DNA of 64,000 nucleotides from Cunninghamella blakesleeana (GCA_017871115.1 JAFCIZ010000002.1:62001-126000); one strand, 5' to 3'; positions 37,236-52,209 are shown, counted from the stretch's first letter. A program made the numbers and translations. The notes: generated by a model from the sequence alone, not told the origin.

Positions 37236-38014
37236 GGGTGAAATATACTAAATGCACCATATATATATATATACCGTACTTTGTTATATAGAATGAACAA
37301 AAACAAAAAGCTAAAGAACAACAAGATCAACATAATGAAAAAATAAAACAGTTTAATATAGAAAGCGAGAAATTTTGGAAGTCATTAGATCTACTTAACG
37401 ATGCTGATACTATTGAAGTAAGTATATATTTAATTAAGTATAATTCAATGAAAGAGTTTATATACATAGACAACATTATTATTAATTTAATAATATTTTT
37501 TATCTTTGTATAGAAAATAGAAAAGGCAGCACAAGAAATATCAGAAACACTTGAAAGTAAATTAGAACATCATACAGAGAATGTTTACCCTATTCAAATA
37601 CCGGGATTAAAAGATGAACCTATTGTAGCACCACTACCACCTTCACAACAACAACCACAACAACAACCTCAACCATCTCAAATGACGGTGCAACAGCAAC
37701 AACAAACATCTACTTCACATCCTTCACAGCAAGCATCACCATTATTACAGCAACAGCCTACTTCTATAAATCCATCTCATTTGCCATCGTCTATTCAACA
37801 ACAAGTGCCTTCTAATGGCGATGATGATGTCGATATGTATACAAACTTTGATCATAACCCATCTAATGATGACGATACAAATGATTTTTTCAACGAAATG
37901 GTAAATACTGGACAAGATGATGATGATGATGACGGACCTAGTGTTAGTGAGTTTTTAAATTCGGATATGGATTATGAACAATCAGAGAAGCAAGATGATG
38001 AAATGAAAAATTAA
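36462..38014 (+). CDS. SMARCE1/BAF57-like protein lacking the HMG box (putative SWI/SNF subunit)
   Basis: Exons 36462-36614, 36732-36786, 36898-36993, 37084-37145, 37292-37417, 37514-38014; 330 residues, in phase. It starts with a Gln/Gly/Pro/Met-rich segment. Then ELDDISARDIAMARYKRNHD and YLSEIF parallel the human BAF57 segment TARFQRNHRLISEIL. Further on, HNEKIKQFNIESEKFWKSL and DTIEKIEKAAQEI parallel the BAF57 coiled coil (HQEKKRKFLESTDSF..., ..DMEKIAAEIAQ). The C-terminal third is Gln/Pro-rich and then Asp-rich with DDDDDDG. BAF57 is an accessory subunit of SWI/SNF remodellers in animals. No HMG box precedes the shared region here; only about 70 residues lie upstream. The assignment is my alignment by eye from memory and needs a profile search; alternatively it is an unclassified nuclear acidic protein. 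Confidence 0.62.
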
Positions 38015-38993
38015 ATAAAGTTTTTTTTTTTTAATTTAAATTATTAATATCAGTATTAACTACTTAGTATATATTTTTATTGAATGAATAAATAGAATAT
38101 TTTTTTTAAAAAAAATAGAAAATAGGAATTAACGAATTAATTACACAATAGTGAAAACTGTATATTTTTTCAGATATATTAAAGACTTTTTTTATTTATT
38201 AAAGTCACTTATTAAAGACGCTACACTTTGAATTAATATTATATTGCTTATTGATTTATTAAAAAAAAATAGATTTAAGCTAAATATTTGTAAATCGAGA
38301 TGAATATTTATGCAATTGGCTTGGAATTTTTCTAGACCCATAGCATTATAATCCTTTTTATGTAGATTAAATTTTCATAAAGCTGTCTTGAGTATTATAG
38401 ATATAACTAAAGTATAAGGACCAAGCTGTGTGTTTATTTATCTTCATCAATAATAAACTCATTGACTTTGAGACGTAAACATATATGCAACATAAATTCA
38501 TATTAACATCTTATTGATAAACATGTAAAAGTATCGAGGTACATAATATTGTTTAATAGTAAACCTAATTTAATAGAAAATAATATGCGACTAGTAATAT
38601 ATAATCAAAAATAAAAATAAATGTATTTTTTAACATTGATGGTCATTTAGAGTTTTTTTGTACTTTAAATAAGCTCTATTTTTCCAATCATTTCCTTCGA
38701 AGAGAATCAGAGATTGCGACTCGTTTATTAGTATATAAAATTTGTTTTTTAAATAATTGAAAAGAAAAGAATGGGTCAAATAAGGTCTTTGATTGTTAAT
38801 TAATAGTTTTTATTGGTGTAAAAAAAAGTGGAGGTTTAAATTCAGATTTTTTTTAAAAATTTAAAAATTTAAAAATTTTAAATTTTTGTGAACATATATT
38901 TCTTCTCTTTTCCTTTTTTATTTTATCTTTAGTTTTAGTGTCCATAAAAAGTTCATCAAAAGATTAAAAAGAAAAACGAAAGATCAAATACGT
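38015..38993. other. Spacer before the glycosyltransferase fusion gene
   Basis: About 980 bp of AT-rich DNA without a gene, including repeated TTTAAAAATTT units at about 38850-38887. The promoter of the next gene is expected at the right end. Confidence 0.5.
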
Positions 38994-41900
38994 ATGCAAA
39001 CGGTAATAGAAAAAACTTTTATACTTAAATATTATTACATTTATATTTATATAATAAATATCTATATATACATAAGATTATTTATATGAATGTTTTACTT
39101 TCTTTCTTTATGTTATATATGTATAGCCTGATACACATCCCATCTTTAGGAACAAGGCGTTATCAAGTCTAAACGTACCTAGAAGGTACAGACTACCAGT
39201 TATTCTATTACGTGCGCTTAGTCTTATACCATGCTTACTAGGTTTTACTTATAATACAAAAGCTGCTTGGAATGTTGATGAACGTGATGCTGGTGGTGCT
39301 ATTTATCTCTATAATACGAAACGAGATTATTGGGTTGCTACTCTTTGGGTAAATATATATAATAAATTTAGAAATATATGAATATATAGTAACTTTATAA
39401 ATAGATAAAATATAGTCTAAACAACGATAAACTAAACTGAAATATAAATATTTCTTTCTTTTATTTATATATTTATAGTGCGCTTTGGCAGGTTATTGGA
39501 GCTGGATTCTTATGACAAGTATGATTCGAAGATGGTTATATCACTACGAAGTCAACAATGCTATAGTACGCCTTTTAACCTTGATAGTATTAAATTGGTC
39601 AACATCAGCATTCATTAGTTCAAAAGGAGGATCACCAACAAAAATATGGATGACAATATGTTTTGTTTTATTAATTTGTAACATATTAAAATTAGTAATA
39701 GGGAATAGTCCAAAATATCATCGTAAGGTAGAGGATGTTCATGTTCCACGCATCAATTTAAAATCAACTGTCGTCAAAGTTCTTGTTTTACCATTATTTT
39801 TTGTTACTTGTGTTACAATGTTTGTTGGCATTCAGCAAGTGGATCGATTACTTTATACAACTTCTCAACTCCTTTTACAGCAAACTACATTTTTATTGGA
39901 TAAATCATCTTCACTATCTGCATCATTATCAACTTCCTCTTCTTCAGGTATGGTGATTATGGTTCTTATCTTTTCATCATGGACAAAGGAGTCAGCTCAG
40001 CGACGTGATATGTTGCGTAATACTTCATTAAAGTTATTAACTGCATCATCATCCTTATCAGAATTCAATAACAATGCAAAGCCAAAAGTAGTTTACCGTT
40101 TTATCGTGGGTCAACCTCCTTCTGCTTGGGCTCAATATAATTTAGGAACAGGTATCATTAAAGAATCTGAGTTATATCATGATATGTTGGTAGTACCTAC
40201 CTCGGATTTACAAGATCATTCAAGCTGGAAATTATTTGAAGCATTACGTTGGTCTATGGATACAGATTATCATTATCTAATTAAAACAAACGATGAAGTA
40301 TTTGTACGTTGGGATCGTCTTCTGACAGAATTAAATCATCAAGGGTATCAGTCGGAATTTTGGAAAGGACTTGTGTATAGGTAAATATATTTTTTAAAAA
40401 AAAAATTAAAAAAATTAAAAAATGGAGAGCATAATCGAACCATTTTTTTTTTTTTTTTAAAAAAAAAAATAAATAAATAAAACAAAATAGACATATGCCC
40501 TGGAATTTTAGAAATCCAAAAGAAAAATTAAATGCTGATTATGGAATACCAACACTTCCTGCTTTTACATCTGGTACATTATATACGTTGTCTAAAGATA
40601 TGGTAGAACGTATTGTCAAACATCATTCAACTCATCGATATACTAAACGTGAAGATGAAAATTTGGCCATGTGGTTGTTTGGATTAGATATTCAACCTAT
40701 ACATGATAAACGTATTCAAGATATAGACGTATGTAATGAAGATCAAATTGCGAAACAATTTAAAACCTTATCATCTATGGAAATCATGTATAAAAATATT
40801 CAGCAACAACAACCTCAATGTCAAGGAATACAAACAACTTATCAATGTGCAGTATGTTATCCATGTTTCGATAAATCTGATGACTGGCGATCACTTAATT
40901 TTCAATGTGATAATAATAATGGCGTTTTACCTTACAAAATTGAATATGAACAAGTGCCCGTTGAACAAGTAAAAGACAATTTAACTATATCAGAAATTGG
41001 AAAAAATGATGAATGGATTATTGAAAATGTATTATCACACCGTACGTCAATCTATTCAGATGGAGAGGATTGGAGTTTGGTATATTGGGTATGCTGGACA
41101 AGTGAACCATCTACATTTACAGAAAGACATTGGCGTGCATTAGAATTAGTATGGGTACATGAACCAAGAGCAGTTATATTTATGATCTCTAACACTTTAC
41201 CACAAAGCTTTTTTGATGACTATACTAAGTATGGATACAATATCAATGTGGTACATTTTAACAAGCAAAATTTATTAAATTGGAAATGGTACTTTGGACC
41301 AGGCACCATGGATTGGTTAAGTCAATGGGAAAAATGGGAAAAGGGAAAACATTTTTATTGGCATTTAACGGATTATATAAGATGCTTATTACTATACAAT
41401 TATGGAGGCACCTATATGGATATGGATGCATTATGGATTCGTATACCACCTGATAGAAATGTGGAATTTATTGGATCCGATTATTCAAAATTAAAATCTG
41501 ACTATGCATGGACATTGAATTCGACGGATGGACTATATTTACCTCAGGGCGTGATGCGATTTAAACGTGGATGGAAATTATTTAGGGAAATGGCAGAAAG
41601 CGCTTTTTCGGCTTATACTTATGATCCCGAATGTTTTAATTGCGGTGGACCCAAAGCCATTACTACTTATGTGAAACATCATCTTTTACCTTTACAAGCA
41701 TCGGGTTTTACTATTTTACCTCAGGAAGTACTTTATCCTGTTAGTTATGATGTTATTCATAAATATCTATTACCTGATCCTTTAGCCGAACAAGAGTTAA
41801 GGGGCCATTTGATGGATTCTACCTGGAATATCCACTTATTTGGAAAAATGACAAATAAGTTAAAAGTACAAAAAGGTAGTATTGCAGATCTTGTACTACG

Positions 41901-42447
41901 TGCTTTTGATTTGGATTTACCCCATCGTAATGCTAAAACGGGTGAAATTATTAGTTCAACTAAAACAATGCAAGTGCCAATGAAATTAATGGGTCCAAGA
42001 GATTACATTTATAAAGCACCTTCAACTTCCATTGCCAGTTCATTATCTGATAGCAATGAAAAAAAGCCTCTTATTACCATGGCTTCTCCTGAATCATTAA
42101 TCTCTACGCCAGGAAAATTGCAAGGTTTAAACGTTATATATATACGTGGAGGAGTTCCTACCATGAAAAAAGTTATTATTCAGGTTGAAGTTGTTATGGG
42201 TCAATTACAAATTGGTATTCCTCATCAAGATATGAACGTGAAACATGAATTAATATTAACAGATGTTACCCAAAAGGATGTCAACGCTATTTTAAATAGT
42301 CTTTATTATATACCAAACACTCTTCATCTAGCTCATGGTGGAAAAGACAGATTAGAAGTGACTATTTCATATGAAAATGAATTGGGAGTTATTCAAGAAA
42401 AAGATTCAATAGAAGTAGCAGTAATTATTGTAGAGGCCAATGATTAA
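38994..42447 (+). CDS. Multi-pass membrane protein with GT31-like and GT32-like glycosyltransferase domains
   Basis: Exons 38994-39002, 39127-39348, 39479-40380, 40491-42447; 1029 residues. The N-terminal third has about five hydrophobic segments (e.g. LPVILLRALSLIPCLLGFTY, IWMTICFVLLICNILKLVIG). A GT31-like domain follows: MVIMVLIFSSWTKESAQRRD, then YHYLIKTNDEVFVRWDRLL at the usual DxD position, GTLYTLSKDM, and KREDENLAMWLFG. A GT32-like domain comes next with WVCWTSEPSTF, HLTDYIRCLLLYNYGGTYMD plus MDALW, where DMD is the DxD motif, and CGGPKAITTYV. The last ~110 residues (TQKDVNAILNSLYYIPNTLH, GKDRLEVTISYEN) look like a cadherin/CSPG-type beta domain. It probably sits in the Golgi and builds cell-wall or secreted glycans (inference). 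The first exon is 9 nt with the only upstream ATG; a TAG abuts exon 2. Confidence 0.85.
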
Positions 42448-43036
42448 ATAAAAATACATAATCTTGGAAAACGTAAACAAAACAAAGTAATGATCAGATG
42501 TTTTTAGAATAGAAATATATATATATATATGTATATATATATGAATGTATTAATTAGTATATAATACAAAATATTTATAAAAAAGCATGATTAATATTAA
42601 TACTAGTAGTAAAATAAAATAAAATGAAAATAAAATCTTTTTGTCTATACCAATATAATAAAATTAAAAATGATCATTTTTGTCAAGAATTATAAAACAG
42701 ACAGGGTTCAAATTTTAGTTTATGTAAGCATATGAACCAATCAAAATGTTTTTAACCATCTGATTATGAAATCACACAATGATATCACTGAATTTTTTAG
42801 ATTTTATAGTTTAAATATTTCCATGAGCTTCGAACTAAGTATTTTGATTGGCTAAATCCCTTACTAATTTTTTTTTTATCTCCCGCCTCTTTTTTCCCTT
42901 TTTTTTAAAGTTTTTTTCGTTTCACTCTTTTTTTCTTTTTCTTTTTCTTTTTCTTTTATTTTTTTTTTTTAAAAAAAACAATAACTTTTATTGTGTATAT
43001 TTTCTTATTTAATATATTTACTATAACTGCTACAAT
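42448..43036. other. Promoter-containing spacer before glucosamine-6-phosphate deaminase
   Basis: 590 bp with TA repeats, two CCAAT-type motifs (42737-42741, and inverted at 42847-42851) and T(n)A(n) and TTTTTC-rich tracts just before the start. Confidence 0.5.
42847..42851 (-). promoter_or_regulatory. Inverted CCAAT box upstream of the deaminase gene
   Basis: ATTGG within TTTTGATTGGCTAAAT, about 190 bp before the start codon. A second CCAAT (AACCAATCAA) lies at 42737-42741. Their pairing and position suggest HAP/NF-Y control, inferred from motif only. Confidence 0.4.
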
Positions 43037-44550
43037 ATGAGACTTATTATTAGAGAAGACTATGATCACGTATCTTTTTACATTGGTAAGTATTTAAAAA
43101 AAATAAAATATAAAGTGAAATAATAAAAAAAAAAAGACTTGATCATTAGTCGTATGGTCGTACATATATACATATATATATTAAAAGAAGAAATAGAATA
43201 TATGATGATAACAATTACTATTATTTATATTTTTCTATTTTTTATTATATATATATATATATATATATAAACAGCAAACTATATTAAAGAGCGTATCAAT
43301 CAATTCAAACCAAGTGAAGAAAGGCCATTTGTATTAGGGTTACCTACCGGGTCTTCACCTATCGGCGTATATAAAAAATTGGTAGAACTTTACAATTCAG
43401 GCGACCTTAGTTTCAAGCATGTGATTACATTTAATATGGATGAATATGTTGGATTACCAAGAGATCATCCTGAATCTTATCATTCGTTTATGTGGAAACA
43501 TTTATTCAAACATGTTGATATTAAACCTGAAAACGTACATATATTGGATGGAAATGCACCAGATTTAGATGAAGAATGTAAACAGTTTGAAGCCGATATT
43601 GCCAAAGTTGGAGGGATTGAATTGTTCCTTGGCGGTATTGGTCCTGATGGTCATATTGCTTTTAACGAACCTGGTTCTTCTTTAACTTCTCGTACTCGGG
43701 TTAAAACTTTGGCTTATGAAACTATTATTGCTAACGCTCGTTTCTTTGACGGTGACATTTCTAAAGTACCTAAGTTGGCTTTAACAGTTGGTGTTGCGTA
43801 AGTTGATTCAAGTATATATATTAAAAAACATCAACCAATAAAAATAATAAAATTAATGATAACAATATATTTATACGATTAACGTATACTGATAGTACTG
43901 TGATGGATGCCCGTGAAGTAGTTGTTATTATTACTGGTGCTCATAAGGTAATTTATTAAGAAAAAAAAAAAGTATATATATAGCGGAGTGGTCATAATTA
44001 TAGTTTGGTATTCGTACTAAAATAAGCTACTTTTTCCTTTTTCATTTTTAAGTCTATTGCTTTAGCTAAATGTATTGAAGAAGGTGTTAACCATATGTGG
44101 ACTGTATCAGCTATTCAATTACATCCTAAAGGTTTAATTGTTTGTGATGAAGATGCAACTTTAGAATTACACGTTAAAGTAAGAAAATAAAAAATAAAAT
44201 AAATCGAAAACAAGAAAAGTACATTTTTATAATTATAACACTTTTTTTCTTTACGTTTGATTTTGTTTTATAGACGGTTAAATACTTTAAATCTATTGAA
44301 CAAGTTCATCAAATTTTAATCGGAAGTGAAAACTTATCCTTACAAGGTAAACACCCTATTTTTAAAAAAATTTAATAAAAAGAGTATTAGCATAATATAA
44401 TGTAATCTGATTGTTTAATTTTTATAATTTTGTTTATTATATGTAGGAGGTGTAAAACAATTAAAGTCACCTGTGTCTCCAACTGCTCCCTCTTTGCCAA
44501 CTGTTTCGACCACTAGACCCAAAACTCCAATGAATGGTCCTTACGAATAA
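43037..44550 (+). CDS. GNPDA: Glucosamine-6-phosphate deaminase/isomerase
   Basis: Exons 43037-43085, 43275-43797, 43896-43947, 44053-44178, 44274-44346, 44447-44550; 308 residues, in phase. NagB-family hallmarks are [10 protein letters not shown] at the N-terminus, [34 protein letters not shown] (catalytic Asp in MDEY), [20 protein letters not shown] (catalytic His in DGHIAF), and [14 protein letters not shown]. The C-terminal extension after the NagB fold is Ser/Thr/Pro-rich. The enzyme converts glucosamine-6-phosphate to fructose-6-phosphate and ammonia, the last step of chitin/GlcNAc catabolism (family knowledge). The neighbouring genes do not form an N-acetylglucosamine cluster. Confidence 0.96.
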
Positions 44551-45225
44551 TTAATATATGTATAAAATTGTATTATACTAAAATATTTATTCCAATTGCT
44601 TATATATAACAAATAATTATCTTATTCTATTTTTTTTTTACTATGTACCTATAATACGCTGTTTATAATAAAGATTTATGACAAAACAATTTTTAATGAA
44701 AGATCATATCTACTCGTTTTTTAATTTATATATACATATATATTATATTATCCGATTATTTATTTCTGATAAAGCATATTTAATTATCATATATCGAATA
44801 ATCATAGATCTTTTAAGTTGAGAAAAAAGAAAAAGCATTTATCAACTTCAAAAGGTGCCTGTCAATAATGATAGTAATAATATGACATATGCTATTTCTT
44901 CAAACAAGACATATATTTTAAAATGACGAATGAAATTCATTATATAATATATACATATTCATATACACTTTAAAAGATGAACTCAATAATAAAATATGTA
45001 TCCATTATAGCAATAATGGGGGTATAAAGTGCTGGAAACGATTTTTTTTTTGAACATATTTCGACCTCCGCCTTTTTTTAAAAAAAGAAAATTTTTCATG
45101 ATTTTTTTTTTTTGCGTATATTTTCTTTTCTCTACTCTTTATTTTATTTTATTCTTTTCTTTTGATCCGTTTATATAAAATCCATTATTTATCAACACAA
45201 TTTTTAATAGCAAAACTATATTATA
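44551..45225. other. Spacer between the deaminase gene and Pfs2 gene
   Basis: AT-rich, no gene. T(n)A(n)-like sequence near 45074-45087 and T-rich tracts precede the Pfs2 start. Confidence 0.5.
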
Positions 45226-47874
<2,649 letters not shown>

Positions 47875-48251
47875 CTCATTCATCTATTTCTATAAATATA
47901 AATATATAATGTACAATAATCATACTCAGCTTTTTGGTTTGCAGCATAGAAATTAATTTTTTAAAAATACTATAATAATAAAAAAAATCATATTCATACG
48001 TCATTCAACACGATTGTAAAATATTTATATGGTTAGAGTAATATAAAAAAATGAGAGAAAACTGTACAACAAAGCATAAAATTAAAGTTTATTAATGATA
48101 CAGATATAATATTAATTGTAAAAAGAGGAAAGGAAAAATAGGGAAAAGGTTTAAAAAAAGCTTAACATTAAATAGATAGGTGTGCGTGTGTATTGGGGGA
48201 GGGAATAATATTAATATGTAGTATAATTATGTGATTTTAGAAAATAACTGT
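47875..48251. other. Spacer between convergent Pfs2 and protease 3 genes
   Basis: 377 bp holding both 3' regions. No gene is seen. Confidence 0.5.
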
Positions 48252-49674
48252 TTATTTCTTCAAAGGTGCAAATTGGACTTGAGGAACTTTGTGATTGAAC
48301 ACAGTATAAACATGTTTAAGGAATGCATCGCCCAAGATAGAAAAGGGAATTTCACTACCAGCATCTGCAATGATGGAGTAGCAAATATCACCAGTCTTTT
48401 GGAAAATAACATCATCAGCAGGGATAACAAATTTTGTTCCACCAATGTTGAAGGTTAAGTCTTTACCATGGTTACAAGGAATGATATAAGAACCGTCAGG
48501 TTGTTTCTTACCCTTGAGAAGTCCACGACCAATTTTATCAGCCAAGTTAGTTTGAAGGACGATTAAAGTGGTACCAGTGTCAACGATAGCATTGAAAGGT
48601 TTGTTAACAGCTTTATTACCAGCTTGATAACCATTGACTTTAATAGACCAAAAGCCTTCTGAATTATCAACTTTAACAGTAGTGAATTTACCACCAACAT
48701 ATTTCTTTGAAATTGAACCAAATCTGTATTCACCTCCTTGATCGGTTTTCCAGCTGCCTAAGTAGACACCAAAAATAGGATTGGAAATTAATTTTTGGCT
48801 AATAAGATTGTCCATTGGTGTCTTGGTTCCTTTTACCGAAGAAATGCTAAAGTGTTTTAAAAAAAAAAAAATAAGTATATTTTCAAGTAACAATAAATTA
48901 TCAGCAATAAATAATCAATAATAAATAATTTACTATTAATAGTTTACAACCAATAACTAAAAATATATAATCAACAAAATTAATATATACCTGTTAAAGG
49001 CTAACCCAAGTATACCATCATCAGGACCATCTTTGAAAGAATCAGATACTTGTTTAGCTAATTGAATACGTTGTTTCTTGATAACCTTTCCACCCAAGGA
49101 AATACTATCGAAAGCAGTAATACCAGTAGCAGTTGATCCATCACCATATTGAATAGTCCAAGGTTTGCCTTCTTTTTTGTAAGTTTTAGATTTTTTTAAA
49201 TCAAATAAATTTTGATTAGATCCACATGATTTACAAAGTTTTGAAGCTATATATATATTGAAAAAAAAAAAAAAATCATGCTTAGTATAATTATAATTTT
49301 TCGTTTGATGTTTATTATTATAATTTGTGATATATTTTATTACAAATCCATAAATCAGAAGAACCAGTATCAAAATTCAAGTTAAGCTTTTGTGGAGGGG
49401 TACCAACTTCGACTTGACCAAAGTATTGAATATCATTTTGATAATCCGTCAAAGGGATCGCACCATTACTTACCATAGCCATAGAAGATACACTATCATT
49501 TTTATTATATTTGGCATATTTGGCCTTTACTCTGAAAAGTGATTTCTTAACATCAGGTTTATATTTAGGATTTTTGGTTAAACTGAAGGATAAATTAGAA
49601 TCTTCTTCAACTGATGCTGCATTTAATAATCCAGCCGTGGCTAATAATAAGGAAATACTAAAAGTTAATTTCAT
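48252..49674 (-). CDS. Secreted aspartic protease 3 (rhizopuspepsin-like, peptidase A1)
   Basis: Exons in coding order 49674-49344, 49246-48991, 48846-48252; 393 residues. Signal peptide [20 protein letters not shown]; propeptide with TKNPKYKPD and VKAKYAKYN; first catalytic motif [11 protein letters not shown], flap QYGDGS, second catalytic motif [11 protein letters not shown]; cysteines LCKSCG and PCNHG/DICYS. It shares the two intron positions of protease 1 and lacks the extra intron of protease 2. It lies about 30 kb from the tandem pair in opposite orientation, which points to an older duplication plus inversion or transposition. It is more lysine-rich after the signal peptide than the other two. 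Extracellular acid protease by family. Confidence 0.96.
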
Positions 49675-51768
49675 AATTGGTTATTAAAATAAGATAATAA
49701 TAAAAATAAAGAAAAGGAAGGGAAGGGAAAAGGAAAGGAAAGGAAAGATGCAAAATAATATAAAATAAAATAAAATTCGCTTTATATTTATATGAAATCG
49801 AAATCTTATTTATATTTTTATTAATATTATTATTAGTATTATTAGTATTATTTATACTCTTTTTGTAAAAGCTCATTATAAGAGTAGTACAACTAACTGT
49901 AATAATTCAACCAACCGCAAGAATCATTAACGGCGTTTAAAATATGTTTGTTAAAAGTTATCAAAGGATTATATATTAAAAATTTATATCAAGTATTTAT
50001 ATTTATCTATTTTTAATAATAATAATAATAATAATAATATATAATATATTTTAAATATGAAAACATATATCTATATATATAATACAATAATCAGGTAATC
50101 AAATACTACTGCTATTTAGTAATTTTTAAGTACCATGCATTAGTTCGTGCAACATAATGAAAATCGTTTAATTATAATTAGGTATGGAAATATTACTCGT
50201 TTTTTCAAAAAATATAATAAAAATAAAAAAAAGTGGAAAAAAAACTATATAATATAGTTGTTTTCAAAGTAATAATATTGAAAGATCGCCTTTCTCTAAT
50301 ATAAAAAAAAGGTAATAATATCGGAACTTGGAAAATTATCTATAATTAGTCTTTTCTTTTCATTTATATATATATATATATGTATCAATGTTAGAACCTA
50401 AAGAACTTAATATGTCTTAATCACGTTTTGAATGAAATAATAATAACAGCAATAGATTTATTTGATTTTTATATATATAAATTAGCTTTATTTATATAAC
50501 TAGATGTTAAAACATATGGACGCCAAAGGGATTCTTCATTTTATAAGAATTTTAATAAACATATATGAGGATTATTTAATGTATACATAGAAAAAAACTT
50601 TTTTTCTTAAAATAATGGACGATCCTTTAATGCTGACATTTTTGTAACACAAAGTATACGTTATGAAAATCATTTTTGGAGAATTATCACCTTTAAATAA
50701 TTTAACCTAGTAACTCTAAGCTTTAGGCGAACTATACTTGGGGGATGAACATAATAATAGATTTAAATCCCATTTTTCTTTTTCTTTATGACACGTTCTC
50801 ACTTTTTCTCACTTTTATTTTTGTGAACATGAACAGCCTTATTCTTTACTTTAAAAATGTCATGATTTTTATTATATAACCATATTTTTCACTTGTATAT
50901 ATAAATATATATTTATTGATGAATATGTGTTGAGCTATAACACAGATGATATATATATATATTTTTCAGTTGTTTTTTTTTTGAATAGTATTTTTACTTT
51001 TATAAAATTTAAAAACCGCATATTATTTTTTTAAAACATAATAATATTTTTACCTATTCTTTTTTTTCTCAATTTATTTCACTAATTTAAAAATAATACA
51101 CCACCACTCTTTCTTATTTAGATACATATTCTTTTTTTTTCAACTAATATACTGGCTATTTTTTTACTGTTCCATTTATATCAATTAATATGACTATTAG
51201 CAATTGTTTAAACTAAAAAAACGAAAGAAATAAAAAAAAATAAATAAACTTTTGAAACAGTAACACGCCAAAGAAGTTACTCAAATACAACTTTAAAGCA
51301 ACTTGTAAAGAAAAATCTTTTTGATGTCAAACCATTCATAATAGTTTCACTCAACCGGGACTATGATTTATACATCTTCATTAATAAGGTCAGAATAAAA
51401 CCTAAGTTTGATTCATAAAAATAGAATAAAACACATAAAATACTATAATATATAATAACTATAATAATAATAATAAAAGAGAGATACTTGTTTATTACCT
51501 TTAAGCTAACAATTATATTATATTTTACTATTTTATTATTATGGCCATTACTATTATTTTGTGATACTAATAAATTACAATGATACAGCTATCTGCTTTT
51601 TTCCTTTTTGCCATTGAAACACCATAGTTAGCATTATTTAATGTGCAGTAGGGTAATCTATGTTTTTATTTACATATGGATATACAATGCTATTATATAA
51701 TAAATAAATAAATAAATCACATGATATAGTATAAAAAGATAAGATTCGGCTTTAATTTTTTATTTTTT
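49675..51768. other. 2.1 kb gene-free DNA
   Basis: AT-rich, no coding frame or splice chain recognised. It contains the protease 3 promoter at its left end, an AAT/ATA repeat at about 50013-50039 and TA repeats. Nothing else is distinctive. Confidence 0.55.
49782..49789 (-). promoter_or_regulatory. TATA box of aspartic protease 3
   Basis: TATAAATA on the minus strand about 108-115 bp upstream of the start codon, the same octamer as in the promoters of proteases 1 and 2. Confidence 0.6.
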
Positions 51769-52209
51769 TTAATAATCGTTTAAATAGTATTCGTCCACTT
51801 TTTCAGCATTTGGTTGCTTTTTTAAAGGATTTAATTCTTCATCAGTCCAGCGAGGAATTTCTATCACATTATTTTTTTGAAAAGATATAATATCACCAGT
51901 ATGTACATAACATAATTGTTCTTCGGGGAACACTCGATACGTCTTCATAGCTTTACCAAAAAACGTTCTTGGGATATTGATACTTCCCTTTTTATAATAA
52001 TTGATGTTGACTATTTCGAAATAAATCTTTTCCCAAGAACCCATTCCTTCACCTTCTGTACCGATTAACATTAATCTTACACAATCACCTATACGTAGTT
52101 TATTTAATTCATTATCGTCTAACTCTTCACCATACCAGTTATATATGTGTCTTTTACTTGTATCATCGTCTAGCTTCCAATTAAACAATCGATAGTCTCT
52201 TTTGGCCAT
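51769..52209 (-). CDS. Intronless protein of unknown function, 146 residues
   Basis: A single uninterrupted frame from an ATG at 52209 (MAKRDYRLFNWKLDDDTSKR). The centre reads LNKLRIGDCVRLMLIGTEGE, then KIYFEIVNINYYKKGSINIP, LCYVHTGDIISFQKNNVIEI and PRWTDEELNP. The alternation of GD(C/I)-V/I segments and strands suggests a small beta-barrel such as those of bacterial DUF2314-like or immunity-type proteins, but I cannot assign a family. Most neighbours have introns; this one has none, which could indicate transfer or retroposition. The start at MAKRDY is preferred because upstream residues (FFFFFKVYYSYYLLN) are translated poly-T/A. Confidence 0.75.
   Translation of the reverse strand: MAKRDYRLFNWKLDDDTSKRHIYNWYGEELDDNELNKLRIGDCVRLMLIGTEGEGMGSWEKIYFEIVNINYYKKGSINIPRTFFGKAMKTYRVFPEEQLCYVHTGDIISFQKNNVIEIPRWTDEELNPLKKQPNAEKVDEYYLNDY

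Noticed and set aside
42700..42720. GGGTTCAAAT string reminiscent of a tRNA T-loop
   Set aside because: No matching acceptor, D-arm or anticodon arm could be folded around it.
48231..48458. Plus-strand open frame opposite protease 3
   Set aside because: It is an antisense shadow of the protease 3 C-terminal exon, as is 12483-12761 for protease 1.
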